Position numbers and translations under genes: made by a program
The notes under the pieces: model-generated
What the model was told of the DNA's origin: nothing
The model's input: the letters and a program-made list of their open reading frames with translations, nothing else
Databases searched by the model: none
Source of the DNA: an uncultured Mycoplasmataceae bacterium
Lineage (GTDB): Bacteria > Bacillota_I > Bacilli_A > Mycoplasmatales > Mycoplasmoidaceae
Assembly: GCA_949283985.1 (NCBI GenBank)
Contig: CASDUM010000100.1
Location: forward strand, 1 to 9,967
Length of the DNA: 9,967 nucleotides
Direction: 5' to 3'
Part shown: piece after piece, positions 1-8,440 of the stretch
How positions within the stretch are numbered: position 1 is the first letter of the stretch
Layout of the letters: each line of letters starts with the position of its first letter

Positions 1-247
1 AAACATAATTTATTGTTGGATTTTTTAATTTTTTATTACCATTACCATCTTTACATCCGTTTACGATTTGATAGTAGTATTTTTCGTTTTTTCAATCCAT
101 ATAATAAACAAGTTTTTCAATTGTGCAATTAAAAATATTTTTTCTCAACTTGTCTAAAAACTCTCCAACATCAGGTTGATATAAAGATTCATTCAAAAAT
201 TCTTGGGGGGGGGTACTATATTTATTTAATTTATCTTTTTCTACCAT
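1..247 (-). CDS. Hypothetical protein, 5' part only, with a C9 tract near the start
   Basis: The open frame starts at ATG 247-245 and stays open for 82 codons to the left edge, where it is cut off. One TGA is read as Trp in YYMDW. A good Shine-Dalgarno sequence, AAGGAG, lies five bases before the ATG, and a TATAAT box lies at 275-270, so the start is well supported. The protein begins MVEKDKLNKYSTPPQEF and is charged and Tyr-rich, with no signal peptide or membrane segment. I do not recognise the family from this fragment. Codons 12-15 contain nine consecutive C bases (G9 on the + strand), very unusual in such AT-rich DNA. Gain or loss of one base would lead to an early stop within about 30 codons. 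The gene is divergent from the helicase operon, which makes a restriction-modification or other defence role plausible, but that is inference from context only. Confidence 0.72.
205..213. repeat. G9 homopolymer tract (C9 in the coding strand of the leftward gene)
   Basis: Nine consecutive G bases lie inside the first 15 codons of the leftward gene. In the present state (9) the frame is open. With 10 or 8 bases the shifted frames I translated by hand hit TAA or TAG within about 30 codons. This is the sequence layout expected of a slipped-strand phase-variation switch. Confidence 0.85.
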
Positions 248-256
248 CTATTCTCC

Positions 257-319
257 TTAAAACAATCTAATTATAAATCATTATCATTACATGATCATAT
301 AAACTATAGACTGTTTTAA
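257..319. promoter_or_regulatory. Divergent promoter region with a 13-base inverted repeat
   Basis: The arms are TTAAAACAATCTA (257-269) and TAGACTGTTTTAA (307-319). They are inverted copies with one mismatch, separated by 37 bases. The left arm sits between the -10 box and the ribosome binding site of the leftward gene. The right arm sits about 18 bases upstream of the rightward -10 box. The spacer holds the palindrome ATGATCAT (291-298) and a tandem ATCATT. The placement fits an operator that could control both divergent genes, but no regulator gene is visible in the window. Confidence 0.4.
270..275 (-). promoter_or_regulatory. Putative -10 box of the leftward hypothetical gene
   Basis: TATAAT is read on the minus strand. 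It is placed so that transcription would begin just before the AAGGAG ribosome binding site at 258-253. No convincing -35 box is seen, which is common in mollicutes. Confidence 0.45.
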
Positions 320-336
320 AAAATGTAGTAGATCAA

Positions 337-342
337 TATAAT
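337..342 (+). promoter_or_regulatory. Putative -10 box of the PLD-helicase/DUF262 operon
   Basis: A perfect TATAAT is centred about 19 bases before the ATG at 359, predicting a leader of about 10 bases (or 22 if translation starts at 371). No clear -35 element is present. Confidence 0.45.
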
Positions 343-358
343 TTTTTATGTTTAATCT

Positions 359-3300
359 ATGGGGCAACAAATGAAAAATAATATATTTTATAATTCAGAA
401 TCTTTTAAAGAGAAATTGGAGGAGTTATCATTTGATAGTAATACAGTAAAAGAAATTTCTTCATTAACTGGATATATGTCTTTTAATGGGTTATTAGAAA
501 TAATAAAATATTTTGGAAGTAAAAAAAAATTTAATATTTTTTATTCAAATCTGATTCCATCACCTAAAAATTATTTAAATATTGATAGCTATCTTAAAGA
601 CTTTTTAAAAGATATGTATCAATGAATAATTAACTATAAAGAAATAAAAGAATTATCGAATAAAGGTAATATAAAAATACATAAAATTGATGAAAAAGAT
701 GGAATCAATTATCATGGTAAAGTTTACAATTTTAAAAAAGACAATGATGAATCATTAACAATGATTGGTTCTTCTAATCTTTCAAAAAATGGTATAGATT
801 TTTTTAAGTCAAACAAAATTAATAATGAAGTAAATATTATTGTAGATGATAATAAAAGCAATAATTTTGAAGCAATTAAAAATAAAATAAAAGACTCTTT
901 TAGTATAAGCGGTGATGATTTTAATTCAATTATAGACAGATATGTTCAAATAAAAAAAGACGATGGATGAAAAGGTTTGTTTAAAAGTATTGTCAGCTAT
1001 TCTAACACTATTGGAAATGAAATTTCCATAAATAAATTTATTGATGATAGATGATCAAAAATTCTAAATGACTATCAAATAATAACTTTAAAATCAATAC
1101 TGAAATCAATGAACAATTATGGTGGGTCTATTTTGAATTATGATGTTGGATTAGGAAAAACACTTATAGGTGTAGCTGTAGCAGACTATTATGGACTTTA
1201 TAAAAATGAAGCACCTTATGTTATTGCTCCTAAAAGGATGGTAACTGATTGAAAATCACAACTTGATTTAGAAGTTAATATTGATGGAAAAAAAATAAAA
1301 ATTCAAGACTATTTAAAGAATAAAGGCTCTAAAATAGGTTTTTCCAAAGAAAGAGTAAAGTCATACAACGATTTTATGAATGAGAGAAAAAAACCAAAAG
1401 TTATTATTATTGATGAAGCACATAATTTTAGAAATTTAAAAACTGAAAAAAGGAATGAACTTATCAAAGAAATATATGATTTAGATGATGACGAATTAAA
1501 GAATTTTACTAATAAAAAGGGATTTATAGATTGAAGCAAAATAGTTTCAAATGAAATAAGAATACTTCTTATAACTGCTACTCCTTGTCATAATAGAATC
1601 TCTGATGTTAAAAATTTATTAGATATTCTTCCAACATATAATACAGATAATGATGATAAAACAGATATTACTGATATATACGAAAGAAGAATTAAAATAT
1701 TAAAGGACAATATCAACATTGATAATCTGAAGGAAGACCAAACTAAACTAATAAGATATTTTTTTAATAGAGTTAATAAAGAAAAATGAAGATATAACGA
1801 AGAAAGTAATAATAGTAATTTTTATTTTCCAAGAAGAAAAAATATTGGAGATCAAAATAAATTTATATTAGATAAAAACGACAGCATAGTAAAAAAAATT
1901 TTATGCAATGAAAACATAGAAATTACAAAAATAAATGAAATTATAAATGAGAGAAATGAAATTAAAGAAACAATTAATCAACTAGCAAAAGAAGGATTTT
2001 TAGCAGAGAAAGCTCCTGAACTTAATAAATTTAATTTTTATTTTTCTATTGACTCATCTTTTTATGCTTTTATATGCAGTTTGTTTAGAAAAATAAATAG
2101 AATGATAAAATCAGGAATGAAATTAAGGATTGATTTAGAAAAATACAATGAAAAACTAGAATTTCTAACTGGTTTAAGAGTTGAAGATGATTATAATCTT
2201 AAAAGTGATGATGAATCAAATGAAAATATACTTGAAGACATCATTAATAATTCAAAAATATCAGATAGCGATGAAGAAGTATATTCTAATGCAATGTTGT
2301 GTGATGAAAGTGACGAATATGAATTAAAAGAAAAAAATATAAGGGAATTTTCTGATAATTTTATCGAGAGAATAAATTTAAATATTGATGCAGCTACAAA
2401 ATTATATGATGATCTACTTGAAAAATCTATAAATGGTTTTAAATCTTATAAAAATATTTGTAGTGATGGTAAATCTGATTACAAACTAATATATTTAAAA
2501 ACATTAATAAATGAACTTGAACTTAAAGATAGAAAAATTATTATTTTTGTAAATAGAAAATCTACAATGAATATGATGTTTGAAAATCTAAAAAATGACT
2601 ATAATATTCTTTCTATAAATGGTGATAATACTCTTAAATATAGTTTAGATGGTTTAGATGGCGAAATAAAGGATAGCAACGGGTCAATTACAAAATATTT
2701 ATTTTCTCCAAAATCAAATCCTAAAAAAACTTCAAATGATAAGAATTGAAATTACTTGGATGAAAATAAGGAAAAATTTAATATTTTATTGACAACTAAC
2801 ACTTTTTCTGAAGGACACAATTTACAAGAAGCTACTGTAGTAATAAATTATGATTTAGATTGAAATCCATCAATTATGTTACAAAGAATTGGTAGAGTTG
2901 ATAGATATAGAGATTATAAAAACACATATGTAGATGAAAAATTTAAAGATGTTTATATATACAATATATACTTATCAGATAACAAAGAAAATTCTTTTAT
3001 TAATTTACATGAGAGATTATTTGAGAAACTAAAAGTTCATGACATATTCAGATCAGTATCGCTTTGTGAAGTATATAACGATGTAGATAAAAGTTGAAAA
3101 CATATATCGAGAAACGAAGAAGAAATCAATAAAGATTTAGAATGCAAATCAAAGGACAATGAAGATTATGATGATATTATGCAATTAGTTATAGAAGGTG
3201 AAAACTTATCAACTGAAGATTTGTATATTAATAAAATAAAAAAGTGAACGAATAAAACCGAAAAAGATAGTAATTGCTGTGAAAAGCATATATTAATAGA

Positions 3301-3661
3301 CAGAACAACAACTGAACATAAAATATTTATTGTATTTGAAGCAAGAGATAATAGAGGTAATAAGAAGTTAATATATTATTGAAATGGTTGTGAATCAATA
3401 AAAACTGATCATATAGAATTTTTATTAAAAAATAGATACTATATGCATAATGAAAATAATTTAATAAATTTAAGTGTTAATGAACTATGCAAAAGCGAAT
3501 ACACTGATTATATTAATGAATATGGTAAATTTATTGAATCAATTGATTTAAATGATGAATTAAACAATAGACTTTATGTAAGAAGAAAGGGATTTACAAT
3601 TGACAAGATAGTGTCAATTTATATGCTTATTGGAGGAAAAAATAAATGTCTAAAAGAATAA
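359..3661 (+). CDS. PLD-nuclease / SNF2-type helicase fusion protein
   Basis: This is one continuous 1100-residue frame once 11 TGA codons are read as Trp. Residues 1 to about 165 match helicase-associated phospholipase D-like nuclease domains: HGK at 119-121, GSSNLS at 137-142 and NNEV with E157. The Asp of a classical HxK(x4)D motif is not at its usual spacing. The helicase follows, with Walker A GLGKT at 264-268, DEAH at 352-355, TAT at 406-408, a second lobe near 720 (KIIIFVNRK), SEGHNL at 817-822, DWNP at 834-837 and QRIGRVDR at 842-849. That set is typical of SNF2/RapA-like superfamily 2 translocases. An acidic insert lies near residues 605-660. No family is recognised in about 900-1100. 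It likely moves on duplex DNA using ATP and cuts or senses it through the PLD domain. The start could instead be ATG 371, since neither has a good ribosome binding site. It is coupled to the downstream DUF262 gene, which suggests a defence module. Confidence 0.9.
3632..3648 (+). promoter_or_regulatory. Ribosome binding site and start codon of the DUF262 gene inside the helicase gene
   Basis: GGAGG at 3632-3636 precedes ATG 3646 by nine bases and lies within the 3' end of the helicase frame. It fixes the DUF262 start and implies translational coupling. Confidence 0.75.
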
Positions 3662-5001
3662 AAGAGTGAAAAGGATTAAGAGAGTTTGAAGAGGAAAGAA
3701 AAACAATTATAATTCCTTATTTACAAAGAGAATACAGATGAGAAAAACCGCAAGTATTTGAATTTTTAAATGATTTAAAAAGCATTCATGATGATTATGC
3801 TGAAAGTAATAAAGACTATATGCCTACACTAGGAATATTTTATTTAAAATCTAGAGATAGTGAAAATAAAGTTTATCAAATAATTGATGGGCAACAAAGA
3901 CTAACTACATTATTGATTCTATTACTTTATATGAATAAGGAGCACAAAATTAAAATAAAAGCTGATTCAAAAGAATATGATGACAATTTAAATGATATTT
4001 TTGTACATAAAAATTTTAAAAATAAAAGCAAATTAGTAGAAGGCTATAGATTAATAAGTAAATGAATGGAAGAAGAAAAATATGATTCAAAAATGAAAAA
4101 CGAATTATTTAATTTTATAGAAAATGATTTATATTTTTATGAATTTATATGCCATAGTGATAAAGATGCAGTGGACACATTTATAAGACTAAACTCAAGA
4201 GGTATGGTTTTATCATTTGTTGATTTATTAAAATCTCATTTGTTTCAAAGTAGAATGGATTTAAACATTGAAGAAGATTTAATTAAAAAATATATAGATG
4301 ATACATTGTCATTAATAAAGAGCTCTAATGGAAAAATTAATTATAAATTAATAGAAGGAGCCTACAAATATATAATTAAATCTTACATAAGTTTTGATGT
4401 GAAAAAGAACCATAAACTTCAATACAAACAAATAGTTAAATATATAGATAATAATAAAAAAACAATTAAATTATATTTCTTTGATGAGTGAGTAGAATAT
4501 ATAAAAATCTATGCATTACTAGATAATAAGAAAAGCAAGGTCTTATATAAAGATTCAAAAGAATACCATAATTTTAAGCAAATATACAATGCTATAAAAT
4601 GTATAAATAAAGATGAGTATTTACCAATATTATTAAGAGCATATTTAGAATACGATGTAAAAAGAAACATTTCTTTAAAAGAGTATAATTTAGTGATTTC
4701 AAATCTATTAAGAAAATTTTTAGAAATCGAAATAGAAGAATTTAGAAAATTTTTAGATGGAGATAAAAATAAGTTTAATTCAGATGTATTGGAATATAAA
4801 AATATTTTTCAATTTGTTCACGTTAATAATAAATTTAATTTAGCAAAAATTTCTAGTAAAGATTTTGAAGAATCTTTTAAATTAAAAAATAAAAATCAAC
4901 TGTTACATAATTTTGAGAAATTATGAGAAGAGCACGATTTAAAGGAAAGTTATAAAAAGAGATATGAATCAATAAAGGAATTATTTAAATATATTAAATA
5001 A
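3646..5001 (+). CDS. DUF262 domain protein (ParB-fold, GmrS-like)
   Basis: The protein has 451 residues and five TGA-encoded Trp. The N-terminal half carries the DUF262 hallmarks: IPYLQREYRW at residues 23-32, IIDGQQRLTTL at 79-89 with the DGQQR core at 81-85, and FIRLNSRG at 179-186 followed by DLLKSHLF. DUF262 has a ParB/sulfiredoxin-like fold. In GmrSD-type modification-dependent enzymes its DGQQR motif is linked to nucleotide hydrolysis that drives cleavage. I see no HNH (DUF1524) motif in the C-terminal half, which is predicted helical and unrecognised. At 451 residues it is also shorter than typical GmrSD fusions. The gene overlaps the end of the PLD-helicase gene by 16 bases and has its own GGAGG. 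The two products are therefore probably made together and may act as a complex, with the partner's PLD domain perhaps supplying a nuclease (inference). A strong terminator ends the operon. Confidence 0.9.
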
Positions 5002-5009
5002 CATATTTT

Positions 5010-5040
5010 AACCCTTCAACTTTAGTTGGTGGGTTTTTTA
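5010..5040 (+). terminator. Rho-independent terminator of the helicase/DUF262 operon
   Basis: The arms at 5010-5020 (AACCCTTCAAC) and 5025-5035 (GTTGGTGGGTT) form an 11-position stem with one T-T mismatch and one G-T pair. The loop is TTTA, followed by a T run at 5034-5039. It starts nine bases after the DUF262 stop and is the most GC-rich hairpin in the window. Confidence 0.85.
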
Positions 5041-5052
5041 TTTACAAAAATA

Positions 5053-5058
5053 TATAAT
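5053..5058 (+). promoter_or_regulatory. Putative -10 box of the PAPS-reductase-family gene
   Basis: TATAAT ends only nine bases before the ATG at 5068. Transcription from it would start two to five bases before the start codon, leaving no room for a ribosome binding site. This suggests a leaderless or nearly leaderless message. No clear -35 box is seen. Confidence 0.5.
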
Positions 5059-5067
5059 ACGTATATT

Positions 5068-6474
5068 ATGAGTTCTATAAAAAATGAAATTGAAATGCTA
5101 ATCAATAGAAAAATTCATTATGATGAACTAGTTAATTTAATGCCATTTGAACAAAAGGTTTATTGAGCAAAAACTAAAATAAGAGAATTTTTCGAAGAAT
5201 GCGAGAAACATAATAAACTACAACCTAAGAGTTTAATTAATGAAATAACTGTTTCTTTTAGTGGAGGAAAAGATTCAACTGTTTTATTAGATTTAGTTTC
5301 CAAAGTTCATAAAGAAATTAAATCCAAATTTTATATTGTTCCAGCATATGCTATGGAAATTACTTTTCCATCAACTTTAAAATTTATTAAAGACGTTGTT
5401 GATGACTATAGAAAAGATAACAAGTATATAAAAGAACCTTTACTTATACATCCAAAAATGCCATGAAATAATATTTTAGAAACAAAAGGATATCCTATTT
5501 TTTCTAAGCAAATTTCTGTTTTAATTAATAGAGTTAAAAAATCAAAAACAAAAAATTGTTTAACTCAATGATTCTTTGGAATTAATGAAGATATCACAAG
5601 TACGGCCAGATATAAATTATCAAAAGAAAGATTATTTCTTCTTGATGATCATATGATTAATAATTGACCAGAATTAAAAGAAAAAGAATTAGTTGATTAC
5701 TTTAAAAAATATAATGAACCATACTTTTTCTCTGAAAAATGTTGTGACTATGTAAAGGGCGGATTAAAACATGACAATAGACCATCATTTATAGGTGTTA
5801 TGGCTGATGAATCTGAAATGAGAAAGAAATCATGAATACAACATGGATGTAATATTTTTAGTAGTAAAAACAAAAAATCAAGACCTTTATCATTATGAAA
5901 AGCATCAGATATATGAAGATATATTAAAGAAAACAATTTACCTACTAATCCAGCATATGGTTATGATAAAAATAAACCATTAGAAGAACAAAAATATAAT
6001 TTTAGTAGATTAGGTTGTACTTCTTGTCCTTTCGGATCTGCAATTGAGGAAAGAAAAATATTATCATTAATTAAAACAAAAAAATATGATGAAAACAATA
6101 TTGAATTATTGAATAGATTTGAAAAATTACTTAAGCTATACCCTAATTTATATAATTCTCAAATTATATCAACAGGTATGTATAGAGTTTTAATTGATAT
6201 GAATATAAAAATTAAAAACGATGATAAATACATGAAATTATATAACTTAAGAAGAGAACAAATTAAAAATTGATATAATGATAAAAACTTTAGAGAAAAT
6301 ATTTTAAATGTATTATTTCAAATACAAAAACCATACTCAGATAAACCTTGATATTACGAAATAAATGAAATAAATCAAGCTTTAAATCATTTTAAAATTA
6401 CTACAAAATTAACTAAAAAAGAATGAGAAGAAAAATGAAAAAAAACTTATGGTAAAAAATTTAATTTAAAATAA
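5068..6474 (+). CDS. Phage-type PAPS-reductase-family protein (PP-loop, four-Cys)
   Basis: The protein has 468 residues and 11 TGA-encoded Trp. A PP-loop, SFSGGKDST, has its SGGKDST core at residues 65-71, marking an adenine-nucleotide alpha-hydrolase fold that adenylates a substrate. Further on are KCCDYVK (C225, C226), IGVMADESEMRKKSW, HGCN (C261), RPLSLW and GCTSCPFG (C317, C320). This order is the signature of the PAPS-reductase-like proteins common in phages and mobile elements. C226, C261, C317 and C320 are the likely [4Fe-4S] ligands, by analogy with DndC, which uses them in DNA phosphorothioation. Canonical sulfate reduction is not expected in mollicutes, so a nucleic-acid or nucleotide modification role is more likely (inference). 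No dndA, B, D or E is visible. It has its own promoter after the operon terminator and no visible ribosome binding site. The substrate is unknown. Confidence 0.88.
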
Positions 6475-6489
6475 TATGTATTACATATA

Positions 6490-6532
6490 AAAATATATCC
6501 GCTAACTTACATTAATGTAGTGGATATATTTT
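6490..6532. terminator. Bidirectional terminator between convergent genes
   Basis: The outer arms 6490-6502 and 6520-6532 pair over 13 positions with one G-T pair. A second hairpin, TACAT/ATGTA (6508-6512 and 6515-6519), sits inside with a five-base bulge. The A run on the left and T run on the right let it work in both orientations, serving the rightward PAPS-reductase-family gene and the leftward HIT gene. Confidence 0.75.
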
Positions 6533-6544
6533 ATATATAAATTA

Positions 6545-6922
6545 TTATTTTTTAAGAAGCGAATAAACATCGTCAACATTCATTATTTCTTTTTTATCAT
6601 TATATCTAGGTATTACATGAAGATGATAATGCATAACTTCTTGTCCAGCGATTTCACCTTCATTAGCAATAAAATTAAAACCTTGAGGATTTAAACCAGA
6701 TTTTTTTAGTAAATTAGCATATTTAACTGCTAAAGAATTTACATTAACATGATTGATATGAGTTGTTCTCGAAAAATAATCACTATGTTCTTTTGGAATA
6801 ATTAAAGCATGTCCGTTTTCTTTAGGACTGATATCCAAAATACAAATTGCACCTTCATTTTCCAAAATTTTATTTGATTTAATATTGTCTTTAATAATTT
6901 CACAAAATAAACATTTTTCCAT
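6545..6922 (-). CDS. HIT-family (HINT-like) nucleotide-binding protein
   Basis: The protein has 125 residues, the usual length for the family. It opens with MEKCLFCEIIK (a CxxC pair at C4 and C7) and contains the conserved PKENGHALIIPKEH segment. It ends with GQEVMHYHLHVIPR, where H98, H100 and H102 form the histidine triad and H100 is the likely nucleophile. Family members hydrolyse or transfer nucleotidyl groups, typically purine nucleoside phosphoramidates such as aminoacyl-AMP by-products, in the cytosol. It lacks a signal peptide. The AAGGA at 6940-6936 lies 13 bases before the ATG, rather far, but no other start fits the family N-terminus better. It ends at a bidirectional terminator and is divergent from the glycosidase-like gene. 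It appears to be an ordinary core gene marking the border of the accessory region. Confidence 0.93.
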   Translation of the reverse strand: MEKCLFCEIIKDNIKSNKILENEGAICILDISPKENGHALIIPKEHSDYFSRTTHINHVNVNSLAVKYANLLKKSGLNPQGFNFIANEGEIAGQEVMHYHLHVIPRYNDKKEIMNVDDVYSLLKK

Positions 6923-6976
6923 AATTTTATAGTTTTCCTTTATTATTTAATTAATTATATATTATAGGTTAAAAAA
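6923..6976. promoter_or_regulatory. Divergent promoter region between HIT and glycosidase-like genes
   Basis: This 54-base region is almost entirely A/T. TATAAT on the minus strand (6966-6961) suits the HIT gene. TATATT on the plus strand (6958-6963) could serve the glycosidase-like gene, with a leader of only about seven bases. A weak AGG at 6966-6968 is the sole ribosome-binding candidate for the latter. Confidence 0.4.
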
Positions 6977-8440
6977 ATGGATTTAAAGAAGAGTAATTTA
7001 GAAAAAAGTAAAAAAATAGAATTTGGAAATAACTTCTTACTTGGCGGCTCATTATTTTCCGAAAATATTGATGGTAAATGAAATCAATTAAACTCAAAAA
7101 GTAATTGAGATTCTATGTTCTCAATTAATAGAAAAAAATTTTACAATAACATTGGCCCAAAATCATTTTCGGGTATGCTTGAAAACACTGATGATTATAT
7201 CGAACATATTATTAATAGTGGAATCGATAACATAAATATTTCTTTATCATGATCAAATTTATTTCCATCAGAAAATGAAGTTAATATCCAAATTAAAGAA
7301 TATTACAAGAAATTATTTAGTGAATTAAGTAAACACAAAATTTCTTTCATAATATCTTTTATAAATTTTGATATCCCATTATGATTTATTGAAAAGGAAG
7401 GTTTTTTTGACAAGAAAAACATCACATATATCTTATCATTTGTTGATTTTATAATCGAAAATTATGGTGACTATTTTAAACTTGCATATACATTTGATGA
7501 TCCTTTTAAAATGATTTTAAAATCAGATTTATTAAAAAAAGAAAATCCAGGTAATATTGTTTCTAAACAAGAATATATAGATTTGTTATCAAATTTAATA
7601 TTATTTAATTCGGAAATTATCAAGCATATCAAAAACAAAAATAGCGATATAAAAATTGGATTAAAACATAACTTTATACCTTTTATATTCACAGGAAACA
7701 AGAACATTAATTTTAATCCTGATTCAAAATTATACAAATATAATATTTTTGTTAATTTTGGAATACTTGATTATGCTATTAAAGGTGAATCAAGTGACCT
7801 TGATAATTTAGTAGAAAAAACATTAAAATTAAAAGTTAACTTATCTGACGAAGAAAGAGAAACTATTAAAAATAACACTATAAACTTCCTAGGTATAAAA
7901 TATAAAGGTGTTTGTTTTCTTACAAATAAAGAAAATAAAAATCCTATTGAAATATTTAATGAGTTTTTATACTTTTCTAATCATGATAAAGAAATGGATA
8001 TAAATTATATTGATGAATTATCAAAAATAATAAAAATAAAATACAAAAATATTCCAAATATTTTTCACACTACTTTTAAATCTGACATAGAAGAAATATA
8101 CGATAGAGAAAATAAAATAATTGATGATGTTAATAGAATAGAATTCATTTCTAAAACATTATCAATTATACATAAAAATATTAAGAATAATGACTTAAGA
8201 ACAATTGGATATTTTTATGAAAATATCTTTGAATCATGAGATTACTTTAATGCTTTTAAATACAATAATGGTTTATATGGAATTAATAGTTATGATTCAA
8301 AAATATTATTCAAAAGTTCATTGTATTGATACAAAAGATTATGTACTAATAGACACTTTTTTGATTTTTCAATAAAATCTTCTATAAGCAAAGAAGTTTC
8401 AATAGAAACAAGAACAAAGTTATTAGATTTTTTTAATTAA
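6977..8440 (+). CDS. Family-1 glycosidase-like protein with a degraded active site
   Basis: The protein has 487 residues and six TGA-encoded Trp. It follows the glycoside hydrolase family 1 layout from end to end: FLLGGS at 20-25, the LSWSNLFPSENE region, NFDIPLW at 130-136, TFDDP at 172-176, IFHTTFK at 362-368 and the C-terminal FYENIFESW...GLYGIN...LYWYKRL. The length is normal for the family. The key residues differ. The acid/base Glu of TFNEP is D175, and the nucleophile Glu of ITENG is T366. The glycone-binding Gln (NQxEG) is N30, and the His of HWDxP is N130. The frame is intact, so it is probably maintained. A hydrolytic 6-phospho-beta-glucosidase role is unlikely; sugar binding or another function is possible. 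No transporter or PTS gene is adjacent. Its 3' end overlaps rnhC tail to tail by eight bases. The start is chosen as the first ATG, with only a weak AGG upstream. Confidence 0.85.

Noticed and set aside
281..298. Short ATCATT repeats and ATGATCAT as a CRISPR-like or iteron array
   Set aside because: The units are too short and too few, with no regular spacers, and are easily produced by chance in AT-rich DNA.
1309..1539. 76-codon minus-strand open frame
   Set aside because: It lies wholly inside the helicase gene between its Walker A and TAT motifs, and has no ribosome binding site or recognisable family.
622..3400. Apparent multiple stop codons splitting the helicase and DUF262 genes into fragments, as in pseudogenes
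   Set aside because: Every break is TGA, the fragments lie in one frame, and motifs run on in the correct order; the code reads TGA as Trp.
5748..5936. 62-codon minus-strand open frame
   Set aside because: It is antisense to the conserved cysteine region of the PAPS-reductase-family gene, with no start signal; a coding shadow.
5068..6474. Phosphorothioation (dnd) system
   Set aside because: Only a DndC-like protein is present; DndA, B, D and E are absent, and the overall motif order fits the phage-type family better.
7471..7737. 88-codon minus-strand open frame rich in hydrophobic residues
   Set aside because: It is antisense to the glycosidase-like gene; hydrophobicity is the normal antisense reading of Lys/Asn/Asp-rich coding sequence.
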